A program made the translations under genes and the position numbers. Below, piece after piece: positions 57,016 to 64,000 of a DNA stretch of 64,000 nt. Position 1 is the stretch's first letter, and the number at the start of each line of letters is the position of its first letter. The DNA lies in contig NZ_JAGGOS010000048.1 in assembly GCF_018614205.1 (NCBI RefSeq), forward strand, positions 1 through 64,000. Direction: 5' to 3'. This DNA comes from Streptomyces sp. ISL-36. Its GTDB lineage: Bacteria > Actinomycetota > Actinomycetes > Streptomycetales > Streptomycetaceae. A model generated the notes under the pieces. That model made no database searches, had not been told where the DNA came from, and saw only the letters and a list, made by a program, of their open reading frames with translations.

Positions 57016-57218
57016 TATGGACGTGCGGGGGCGGCGCGCGGAGGGTGTGCCCGGTGCGGCGGCGGCCACCGTGCGCACCGGACAGGCCGCACGGACGGGT
57101 ACGAACCGGCGGCGCCGACCGGCGATACGCCGCTACGCCGGTGCGGAGCAACGGACGAAGCGAGGGAATCCGAATCGACCGCGACACCCCGACGCAGGGG
57201 GCGCGTCCCCCGGAGACG

Positions 57219-57848
57219 TCAGCCGACGAGGCCCTTCAGCCGCTCGTGGCTGACGTCGGTGCGGGAGACGATCGCCGGCACGGCGATCCCGGGCAGCAGC
57301 AGGCGCCACATCCGGATGGTGCGGTCGCTCAGGTCCTTCCGGCCGCTGACCACGGCGGAGAACATCTGCATGCCCGTACACGCCTCGGTCACGAACTCAC
57401 CCAACTCCTCGGGTGACACACCGGCCTGAAGCTCTCCCCTGGCCTGCGCCTCGCGCAGGCAGTCGGCCATGATGCCCGCCCAGGACTGATAGGGCGTCGC
57501 ATCGGAGGCGCCGAAGGTGGCCTGCTCCCCCGTCAGCCGGACTCCGGCCCGCAGGAGCGGGTCGACCTGGAGCAGGTGGGACCAGGAGAGGGTGATGTCC
57601 ACCAGCCGTTGGAGCCCCTCGGACTGCAGCCTGGGGACGATGGTCTCGGGCTGCGCGTTCATCACCGCGCGCGCCAGGCCCTCTTTTGAGTCGAAGTGGA
57701 AGTACAGGGCCCCGGTGGTGAGTCCTGCCCGCTTCAGGATCAGGTTGACGCTCGCACCGGCGTAGCCGAACTCGTCGAAGGTCTCGGCCGCCGCGCGAAG
57801 AATCGCCTCGCGCGTCTGAACCGCCCGCTCCTGTTTGGGACCAGCCAC
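57219..57848 (-). CDS. Gamma-butyrolactone receptor (ScbR/ArpA type)
   Basis: A 209-aa TetR-family protein from GTG 57848 (GGAGGGTG upstream). The HTH REAILRAAAETFDEFGYAGASVNLILKRAGLTTGALYFHFDSKEGLARAVM is that of gamma-butyrolactone receptors. The ligand domain has W and conserved blocks (SWAGIMADCLREAQARGEL, LGEFVTEACTGMQMFSAVVSGR) at receptor length. It is divergent from an AfsA-type synthase, the standard ScbR/ScbA arrangement, with two ARE-like sites between. It should repress itself and the synthase until the signalling lactone is bound, and may control the cyclitol cluster. Confidence 0.92.
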   Translation of the reverse strand: MAGPKQERAVQTREAILRAAAETFDEFGYAGASVNLILKRAGLTTGALYFHFDSKEGLARAVMNAQPETIVPRLQSEGLQRLVDITLSWSHLLQVDPLLRAGVRLTGEQATFGASDATPYQSWAGIMADCLREAQARGELQAGVSPEELGEFVTEACTGMQMFSAVVSGRKDLSDRTIRMWRLLLPGIAVPAIVSRTDVSHERLKGLVG

Positions 57849-57863
57849 GACGTCTCACCCTCC

Positions 57864-57890
57864 AAAAAAAACGGAACGATCCTTATGTTA
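57864..57890. promoter_or_regulatory. ARE-like operator near receptor gene
   Basis: On the minus strand AACATAAGGA-TCG-TTCCGTTTTTTT, an imperfect inverted repeat of the size of autoregulatory elements bound by gamma-butyrolactone receptors. It starts 16 bp before the receptor start codon. A related sequence lies at 58013-58039. Confidence 0.6.
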
Positions 57891-58012
57891 GCGAGCCGGA
57901 GCAGCCTCTTGGCAACCCCCTGATGTCATCGGCGGGGAGACGCACCCTTCCGCCAGCACGTACTCCGCCCGCTCAATCCTGTCGACCTGACACTTTACGA
58001 AGTCTTGACTTT

Positions 58013-58039
58013 AAAAAAAAACGAGCACTCTTTATGTTG
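58013..58039. promoter_or_regulatory. ARE-like operator near AfsA gene
   Basis: AAAAAAAAACG, seven to eight variable bases, then TTTATGTTG: the same ends as 57864-57890 and the same orientation. It directly follows TTGACT (58005-58010), a good -35 hexamer for the AfsA gene, so receptor binding here would block that promoter. Confidence 0.6.
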
Positions 58040-58122
58040 AACCCGGAACGGGCGGGGGGCTACGGATCCATCAGTCACCCCTGTCCGGATCGACTTCGTT
58101 TCCGACGTCCCGGGGGGACAGC

Positions 58123-59070
58123 ATGCTCACGAGCACACTGCCGAGAACACGCGAATCGCATCCTCAGAGCCGGCCCGTGTCAGCGGCCGAGGTGCACAAG
58201 GCGGACGCGAACGAACTGCTCCTCACCAGCTGGCGCCCCACCGGCGCCGACCGGTTCACCGTCTCCGCACGGTGGCCGGCCGCCCACCGCTTCTACGGCG
58301 GGGCGCACGGGTCCCGCGACCCGCTGCTGCTGATCGAGTGCGTACGCCAGGCGATCCCGATGCTCTGCCACGCCGCCTACGACGTACCGTTCGGTTTCCG
58401 GCAGGCCTGGGAAGACCTGCACTTCCAGTTCGACGCCTCGGCACTGGGGACCGCCGACGCCCCGCTCGCGGCCGAACTGGACGTCGTCTGCACCGATGTC
58501 GTACGTCGTGGCACTCGACTCGCGGGGATGACGATGACGGTTCGGGCATCCGTGGGCGGCGTCACCGCCGCCCACGTACGGACCCGGTTCTCGAACCAGT
58601 CACCGGTGGTCTACCAGCGGCTGCGCGGCCCGTACGCGGACATCGCGGCGGCCCACGCCCGCGCCCTGCCGCCGGGCCGCCCGATCTCTCCCCGCCTGGT
58701 CGGCCGCGAGCGCGCCGACGACGTCGTCCTGTCCTCCGCCGGCACGCCCGGCAACTGGTACCTGCGGTCGGACCTCGGACACCCGGTCCTCTTCGACCAC
58801 CCGGTCGATCACGCGCCGGGGATGCTGCTCCTGGAGGCGGCCCGCCAGGCGGCCCTGACCCGGTCAGCGCGACCGGCCACCGTCGTGGCGATGAAGACGG
58901 TCTTCACCCGCTACGCCGAGTTCGACACACCCTGCCTCGTCAACGCCACACCGGTCACGGCGGGCCCGGGGACGCCGGAAGGAACCCAGGTCACCCTGGT
59001 CGAGGTGGAACAGAACGGCAGCCGCATCTTCGGCGCCGAGGTGACCACCCGACCGCTGCGCCTCGCCTAA
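58123..59070 (+). CDS. afsA: A-factor (gamma-butyrolactone) biosynthesis protein AfsA/ScbA
   Basis: A 315-aa protein of two AfsA repeats. Diagnostic blocks: EVHKADANELLLTSWRP at the start, LLIECVRQAIPMLCHAAYDVP in repeat one and the equivalent HPVDHAPGMLLLEAARQAAL in repeat two. It joins a beta-ketoacyl-ACP and dihydroxyacetone phosphate in the first step of the signal. ATG 58123 was chosen after GGGGGGACAGC. It is divergent from its receptor gene. The second reductive steps must be encoded elsewhere. Confidence 0.95.
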   Translation: MLTSTLPRTRESHPQSRPVSAAEVHKADANELLLTSWRPTGADRFTVSARWPAAHRFYGGAHGSRDPLLLIECVRQAIPMLCHAAYDVPFGFRQAWEDLHFQFDASALGTADAPLAAELDVVCTDVVRRGTRLAGMTMTVRASVGGVTAAHVRTRFSNQSPVVYQRLRGPYADIAAAHARALPPGRPISPRLVGRERADDVVLSSAGTPGNWYLRSDLGHPVLFDHPVDHAPGMLLLEAARQAALTRSARPATVVAMKTVFTRYAEFDTPCLVNATPVTAGPGTPEGTQVTLVEVEQNGSRIFGAEVTTRPLRLA

Positions 59071-59324
59071 CGCGGACCGCCCGCCTCGCCGCCGCCCAGG
59101 GGACGCCGCCACCGCCCCCACCTCACTCCCTCCCCGCCCGCGAAGCCCGACCGCCCGCTCCATGTGCGGACGTGGCTCAACGCGCCCTGTCCAGCGATTC
59201 CGCCGATTTCACCGGTTCGAGCGGGAGGGAGAGGGGAGAGACGTTCCGCCGAGGCGGGCGCTGCGTAATCGGGTGAATACTTTCCGCTACGCCCGAATGG
59301 GGCGCTCTTAGCGTTGGAGGAAGC

Positions 59325-59744
59325 GTGCGGAAGTTGGCGACGGTGGCGGTGGTGGCGGGGTTGTTCCTGAGCGGGGCGGGGGCGGCCGCGGCGGACGGGT
59401 GGCAAAAGATCGAAAACTTCTGGACTCCGGGGGTCCACTTCACGGGCGTGGAATACAAGTGGGAGCCCAAGGGGCAGAACCACGGCGGATACCACTTCCG
59501 AGGCGACCTGAAGGACCTCGAACCCAACGACGGTCACAACGTCTACGTCGAGGTCAAGGTCGAGGGCTACGACTGGAACCGCTTCAAGGGCGTGCAGAAG
59601 AGGACCGTCCATCTGGACAAGGTCGTCTGGGACGGGGCCGCTCAGTACACCTCCAGGGCACAGATCCAGGTGTGCCGTGACCGGGGCACCCTGCGCCCCG
59701 ACAACTGCACAGCTGTCAGGAAGTACAAGCGACCCAACCACTAG
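59325..59744 (+). CDS. Small secreted protein
   Basis: A 139-aa protein, GTG start after GGAGGA. A Sec signal peptide (RKLATVAVVAGLFLSGAGAAAADG, cleavage about residue 23) precedes a 115-residue mature domain rich in aromatic and charged residues (ENFWTPGVHFTGVEYKW, HFRGDLKDLEPNDGHNVYVEVKVEGYDW). It has two cysteines near the end (C-x9-C) that may form a disulfide. No family recognised. Its stop is followed closely by the ABC operon, so linked expression is possible. Confidence 0.8.
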   Translation: MRKLATVAVVAGLFLSGAGAAAADGWQKIENFWTPGVHFTGVEYKWEPKGQNHGGYHFRGDLKDLEPNDGHNVYVEVKVEGYDWNRFKGVQKRTVHLDKVVWDGAAQYTSRAQIQVCRDRGTLRPDNCTAVRKYKRPNH

Positions 59745-59807
59745 GCCAACGGTTTTCGGAGGCCGCGCGCGTGTGCGGCCTCCGTGCGCAAGGGAGTTCG
59801 CATCACC

Positions 59808-60485
59808 ATGGACGCCATCCTCCGCGCCGAGGGCGTGGACCTCTTCTACGGAACGCATCAAGCCGTCAGCGGCGCGGACTTCGCCTTGCAAGCCGGGGAG
59901 GTGGCTGCCGTCATGGGCAGCAGTGGCTCGGGGAAGTCCTCGCTGCTCTACTGCCTCGCCGGGGTACTGCCCTCGACTCACGGCACCGTCTCCTTCGACG
60001 GAACAGCGTTCTCGACGCTCAGCGACGACGAGTTGAGCACACTGCGACGCGAGCGCTTCGGTTTCGTCTTCCAGTACGGAGAGCTCCTGCCCGAGCTGAC
60101 GGTCGAGGAGAACGCCGCCCTCCCCCTGCGCCTCGCCGGACAGCGCAAGGCACCGGCCCACGCTGCGGCCGGCGAGGTGCTCGGGCGGCTGGGCATGACC
60201 GACCTGCTGCAGCGCAGGACGTCGCAGCTATCCGGCGGACAGAGCCAGCGCGTCGCGGTCGCGCGGGCGCTCGTGCACCGCCCCACCGTGGTGTTCGCCG
60301 ACGAGCCGACCGGTGCCCTCGACAGCGCCAACGCCTCCGCTGTACTAGAGGAGTTCCTGCGGCTCGCCCGAGACCAGGGCACCGCCGTCGTCATCGTCAC
60401 GCACGACGAGACAGTGGCAGAGCACGCCGATACCCGGTACACGATGACCGACGGTGTCCTGAGGATGCGAGGGGTGGCTGCATGA
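59808..60485 (+). CDS. ABC transporter ATP-binding protein (MacB/LolD type)
   Basis: A 225-aa ATPase. Walker A MGSSGSGKSSLLYCLAG, Q loop FVFQYGELLPELTV, signature LSGGQSQRVAVARAL, Walker B VVFADEPTGALD, H loop IVTHDE. ATG 59808 chosen (AAGGGAG 11 bp upstream); GTG 59784 is an alternative. It belongs to the antimicrobial-peptide/lipoprotein exporter group and overlaps the permease gene by ATGA. Confidence 0.95.
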   Translation: MDAILRAEGVDLFYGTHQAVSGADFALQAGEVAAVMGSSGSGKSSLLYCLAGVLPSTHGTVSFDGTAFSTLSDDELSTLRRERFGFVFQYGELLPELTVEENAALPLRLAGQRKAPAHAAAGEVLGRLGMTDLLQRRTSQLSGGQSQRVAVARALVHRPTVVFADEPTGALDSANASAVLEEFLRLARDQGTAVVIVTHDETVAEHADTRYTMTDGVLRMRGVAA

Positions 60486-62761
60486 ACCCCTTCCTTCTCG
60501 GAATGCGTCTGCTCTGGGGCGCCGGACGGGGAGGCCGAGTCCGCTTCCTGCTGATGACGTTCGGCTGTTCCCTGGGCGTGGCCTGCCTGGCCGCCGTCCT
60601 CACCATCCCCACCATTCTCGCCGCCCACGACGCCCGGTCAGCCGCCCGCGAACCGGAGAACCGGGTGGAGTCGAAGCAGGGGTGGTCGACCGCCGACACC
60701 GTCGCGCTCACCCACAAGGACGCGTATGGCTCCCAGCCGCTGCTCCGTACATTCGTAGCTCTTCCGAAGTCCGGTACCCCGCCGGTCCCACCCGGGATCG
60801 ACCGGCTGCCCGGCGCCGGAGAAGTGATCGTCTCGCCACGGCTTCGGGAGGTGCTGGAGGCAGAGCCTGGCATCGCCGGACTCCTGCCCGGAAAAGTGAC
60901 CGGCACGATCAGCCCGGAGGGCCTGGCCGGGCCCGACGATCTGTACGCCTATATCGGCAGCACCCACGCCCAGATCCCCAACGGCGACAGGGTGGACTAC
61001 TTCGGCTCCCGATACGCCGACTCCCAGGTCGTCGAGGAATCCACTCTCGACATCCTTCGCTTCACCCTCGGCTGCGTAGTGCTGCTGCCCCTCGCTGTGT
61101 TCCTCTCCGTCTGCGCCAGGCTCTCCGCCGAGTCCCGGGCGCGCCGGCTCGCCGCACTCCGGCTCGTAGGACTGAGCGTCAAAGACACCCTGCGGGTCAA
61201 CGCCGGGGAGACCGTGGCAGCCGCATTCCTGGGGGCAGTACTCGGCGTCGCCGGCTATTTCCTCTTCAACGAGTTCATGGCCGGGATCGGACTGCCCGGC
61301 CTCCATTGGTACCCAGCCGACGGGCGCCCGACGGCGTCCACGCTCGCCGTTTGCCTGGTGGCCTGCCCGGCCCTGGCATGGTTCGTCGGGCGCCACCACG
61401 CAAGGGAGGCCGCACTCAGCCCGCTCAACATCCGCCGGACCGGCCAGCGCAAGCCGCCCAAAAAGTACGGAACGCTGCTCCTCCTGCCAGGGTTGGGTGT
61501 CATCGGCGCGTACTGCGCCCTCAGCATCATGGGCCGGGATCCGTCGGGAGGCTCCGCGAATACCGTGCTCGTCCCTGCTGCCGTGCTGTTGACAGGAGCC
61601 GGACTCGTCTTCGGTCTGGCCCCGATCACGTCCTGGCTCGCGCGCCGACTCGCCGGATCCGTACGATCGCTCCCGCTGGCTCTCGCGATGCGCCGAACTG
61701 AAGTCGAACCGGGCAGCTCGCTGCGGGTGGTCACAGGGCTCGTCCTGCTCGTCTACGCCACGTCCCTCACCCAGGGCGTGCTCATCGAACTCAGCCAGGT
61801 CAGCCGCAACACCTCTCCCGTACAGGAGTACAGCCTCCGCCTCACCGAACTGTCGCCTCAGCAACAAGAGAAGCTGACCCGACTGGAGGGAGTGCGAGCC
61901 CACGCCATCGGCGCGTCTTCCTGGGTCCGTCTCGACGACGACTTCTACGATCGCTCGATCTCCGCAGCCGTCGGTACGTGTGCGCAACTCGCCGCCTTCG
62001 CCCAATCGACACGGGGCTGCGTCGACGGCAAGGTCCTCCGGCTGGTAGATCCGAACCAGCTGCTGAACGAGGAAGCTCAGCCGGGTCGCACCTTCCCGTT
62101 TCTCATGAGCAACGGGAAGAAGGTCACCGTCGCGGTGCCCCGGAATTCGGTCACCGTGGACAACTTCCCCCTGACCTCGATCGCGACCGCCGACCTACTC
62201 ATTCCGCCCTCGCTCCTGCCCGGCGGCACTCTGCCGGAGAAGGGACGGCTCGTCCTCACCAGCAGGTCCGACCCGCGAACCGTCCGCACAACCCTCGACG
62301 GCATCGGCACCATCGCCCCCACCGCCGAGGTCGAGCCCGTCGGCATCAACATCGACGCTCTGAGCCAACTCACCGTCATCCGCAGTCTCCTCGCCGCCGG
62401 CATGGTCCTCGGGCTCGTCATCAGCGTCGCCGCCTTCGTCGTCTCCATCGCCGACCGCGCCATGGAGCGGCGCAGCCAGGTCACCGCCCTCGCGCTGCTC
62501 GGGGCGCGGGCCGGGACGTTGCGGGCCGCGCAGTGTGTGCAGGTGTTGCTGCCGCTCGCGATCGGGCTCGGGGCGGCCGTCGTCACCGGGTGGCTCGCCG
62601 AGTCGAGTTATCTGATCACCGGGGGTGGCGCGGTGCACTGGGACTGGAGTGGGCTGCCGTTGCTGTTCGCCTGCTGTCTCGGGGTGCTGCTCGCCGCCGG
62701 GGCGGCCTCGTTGCCGCTCGTGCGGCGGCACGTCGACCCGGAGCACATCCGGCGGGACTGA
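60482..62761 (+). CDS. ABC transporter permease, FtsX-like
   Basis: A 759-aa permease. One N-terminal helix (FLLMTFGCSLGVACLAAVLTIP), an extracellular domain of about 150 residues, a central helix set (LGCVVLLPLAVFLSVCARLSAESRARRLAALRLVGLS and following) and a second half that ends with three more helices (AGMVLGLVISVAAFVVSIADRAMERRSQVTALALLGA). This duplicated FtsX layout is typical of MacB/BceB-like mechanotransmission exporters. The frame is open upstream, but ATG 60482 overlaps the ATPase stop. Substrate unknown; the small secreted protein before it is a candidate cargo. Confidence 0.9.
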   Translation: MNPFLLGMRLLWGAGRGGRVRFLLMTFGCSLGVACLAAVLTIPTILAAHDARSAAREPENRVESKQGWSTADTVALTHKDAYGSQPLLRTFVALPKSGTPPVPPGIDRLPGAGEVIVSPRLREVLEAEPGIAGLLPGKVTGTISPEGLAGPDDLYAYIGSTHAQIPNGDRVDYFGSRYADSQVVEESTLDILRFTLGCVVLLPLAVFLSVCARLSAESRARRLAALRLVGLSVKDTLRVNAGETVAAAFLGAVLGVAGYFLFNEFMAGIGLPGLHWYPADGRPTASTLAVCLVACPALAWFVGRHHAREAALSPLNIRRTGQRKPPKKYGTLLLLPGLGVIGAYCALSIMGRDPSGGSANTVLVPAAVLLTGAGLVFGLAPITSWLARRLAGSVRSLPLALAMRRTEVEPGSSLRVVTGLVLLVYATSLTQGVLIELSQVSRNTSPVQEYSLRLTELSPQQQEKLTRLEGVRAHAIGASSWVRLDDDFYDRSISAAVGTCAQLAAFAQSTRGCVDGKVLRLVDPNQLLNEEAQPGRTFPFLMSNGKKVTVAVPRNSVTVDNFPLTSIATADLLIPPSLLPGGTLPEKGRLVLTSRSDPRTVRTTLDGIGTIAPTAEVEPVGINIDALSQLTVIRSLLAAGMVLGLVISVAAFVVSIADRAMERRSQVTALALLGARAGTLRAAQCVQVLLPLAIGLGAAVVTGWLAESSYLITGGGAVHWDWSGLPLLFACCLGVLLAAGAASLPLVRRHVDPEHIRRD

Positions 62762-62791
62762 CCGTACGCACCGCCTCCGGGTGCGCCGGCC

Positions 62792-64000
62792 TCAGGCCGC
62801 CAGGGCGTGTTCCGTGCGGCGGGTGATGCGGCCCGTCAGAGCGAGGGTCGCGGCCGCCGACAGGATGCCGGCGGCCAGGGCCGTCCACCAGAGCGGGGCG
62901 GGGCCCAGGCCGGTGTAGACCGTGACGCCCAGCGTCAGTGCGCCGAAGCGGGCGACGCCCCACGCCCAGCTGAAAGCGCCCTGGTAACGGCCCCGGGCGT
63001 GGGCCGGGGCGAGGTTGGCGATGATCGCGGCGGCGATGCCCGCGACGCAGACCTCGCCCAGGGACCAGACGACCACCGAGACCGTGTAGCCCACGACCCC
63101 GTCCGCGAGGCCGGTCAGGGCCACCCCGGCGGCGATCAGCACACTGCCCGCGCACTGGACCGGGAGCTGCGGCAGCCGGGTCAGCCGGGCCGTCGCGAAG
63201 GGCTGGAGCACGACCACCAGGATCGCGTTGACCGCCGCCATCGCGCCGTACACCGCCGGGGAAAGACCGCTGTCGTGGATGGCGAGCGGCAGGGCGACCT
63301 CGGTGAGGGAGTAGACGAAGAGCTGGATGCCGAACAGGGGCAGAAGCGCGAGCGCCAGCCGGTCGCGGAAGACGACTCCGTAGCCGATGCCGTCCTTCCC
63401 GCGCCCGGCGTCCGTCTCCGACTCCGTCTCCGATTCCGACTCCGACTCCGACTTCCCGGCCATCGCCGACGCCGACGCCGACGCCGTCCGCGCGCGCGGC
63501 GATTCGGTCAGCCGGGTCACGACCACAGCCGCGTAGATCAGCATCGAGCCGGCGTCGACCACGAAGAGCAGCCAGTACCCGTGCGCCGCGAGGAAGCCGC
63601 CGAGCACTCCCGCCACCGCCGTACCGATGTTGACGCCCCAGCCGAACAGCGCGTACGCCCGCTGCCTGCGCGCCGCGTCCACCGTGTCCGCCATCAGCGC
63701 GTACGCGGCAGGGGACACCATCATGCCCGCCGCGCTGATCAGCAGGGCCGCGGCCGCCATCGTCCACACGCCCGGTGCCATGAAGAGCGCCCCCTGCGCC
63801 GCGGCCGCCCCGAGGAGTCCGATCAGCATGGTCGGGCGGCGGCCGATGCGGTCGGCCATGAGGCCGCCGAGCGCCGGGCCGAGGAGATGGCCCGCGCCCA
63901 GGGCGCCGAGGACGTACGAAACCTCCGGTCCCGTGATGCCGCGCGCGGCCAGGAAGAACACCAGGAAGGGCGTGACCATGTAGCCGAGGCGGTTGACGAC
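62792..64000 (-). CDS. MFS transporter (5' end beyond window)
   Basis: At least 403 aa of an MFS protein. The frame stays open through 64000: upstream of the internal ATG at 63979 it reads VVNRLGY, which is conserved family sequence, so the true start lies outside. Eleven or more helices, LMADRIGRRPTMLIGLLG (motif A) and an Asp/Glu/Ser repeat in the central loop (SESESESETESETDAG) encoded by TCCGACTCC units. Probable drug or sugar efflux carrier. Confidence 0.88.
   Translation of the reverse strand, partial: VVNRLGYMVTPFLVFFLAARGITGPEVSYVLGALGAGHLLGPALGGLMADRIGRRPTMLIGLLGAAAAQGALFMAPGVWTMAAAALLISAAGMMVSPAAYALMADTVDAARRQRAYALFGWGVNIGTAVAGVLGGFLAAHGYWLLFVVDAGSMLIYAAVVVTRLTESPRARTASASASAMAGKSESESESETESETDAGRGKDGIGYGVVFRDRLALALLPLFGIQLFVYSLTEVALPLAIHDSGLSPAVYGAMAAVNAILVVVLQPFATARLTRLPQLPVQCAGSVLIAAGVALTGLADGVVGYTVSVVVWSLGEVCVAGIAAAIIANLAPAHARGRYQGAFSWAWGVARFGALTLGVTVYTGLGPAPLWWTALAAGILSAAATLALTGRITRRTEHALAA

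Overview
The window is a high-GC actinomycete chromosome, almost certainly Streptomyces. This rests on the G/C-rich third codon positions, the dnaX - SRP RNA - tRNA-Ser(GGA) order, AfsA/gamma-butyrolactone-receptor genes and Streptomyces-type mobilisation genes. It falls into three parts.

Part 1 (1-1655 and 27476-32647) is ordinary chromosome. It holds the 5' part of dnaX (minus strand), the small SRP RNA, tRNA-Ser(GGA) and, beyond the insertion, a helicase-associated-domain gene and a secreted FG-GAP-repeat protein.

Part 2 (1656-27475) is a 25.8 kb integrated element inserted in tRNA-Ser. A 56-bp copy of the tRNA 3' part lies at each end, and a 23-bp direct repeat sits just inside each end. 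The core runs from 7.1 to 18.1 kb: tyrosine integrase, excisionase, XRE regulator, DnaB-like/RecA-fold replication ATPase, polytopic membrane protein, MobC, MOB-type relaxase, two small proteins and two Nudix genes. There is no FtsK/TraB-type translocase, so it looks mobilisable rather than self-conjugating. Xis-int and rep share a duplicated promoter/leader block on either side of the XRE gene. Cargo fills both ends. On the left is a compact CBASS-like anti-phage operon (CD-NTase, E2-like protein, one-TM protein), preceded by an unusual regulatory trio (sigma-like protein, HTH protein, ImmA/IrrE-type metallopeptidase). A 19-bp promoter-like motif occurs before both the second trio gene and the CD-NTase. 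On the right is a plus-strand group of nucleotide-handling genes (NDK, CYTH, HD, an unrecognised 464-aa protein, methyltransferase, HATPase), and then a single-chain restriction-modification enzyme beside the right attachment site.

Part 3 (about 32.8-59.1 kb) is a C7-cyclitol biosynthetic gene cluster. A 2-epi-5-epi-valiolone synthase-type cyclase, a kinase-dehydrogenase fusion, a TIM-barrel epimerase, a HAD phosphatase, a beta-lactamase-fold esterase, E1alpha/E1beta/E2 of a 2-oxoacid dehydrogenase, a transaldolase homologue without its lysine and an MFS carrier form one tightly overlapping minus-strand series. An aldo-keto reductase, FAD oxidase, VOC epimerase, Ddn-type reductase, AMP-forming acyl-CoA ligase, second MFS, SDR and second HAD protein follow. 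The region is bounded by two gamma-butyrolactone-receptor-like TetR genes, one divergent from an AfsA-type synthase and one divergent from an IS701-like protein that lacks its first catalytic aspartates. No aminotransferase or glycosyltransferase is seen, so a non-amino carbasugar (gabosine- or cyclophellitol-like, perhaps acylated) is the most economical guess. Many genes here carry in-frame simple-sequence repeats.

The right edge (59.3-64 kb) has a small secreted protein, an ABC exporter pair and a truncated MFS gene.
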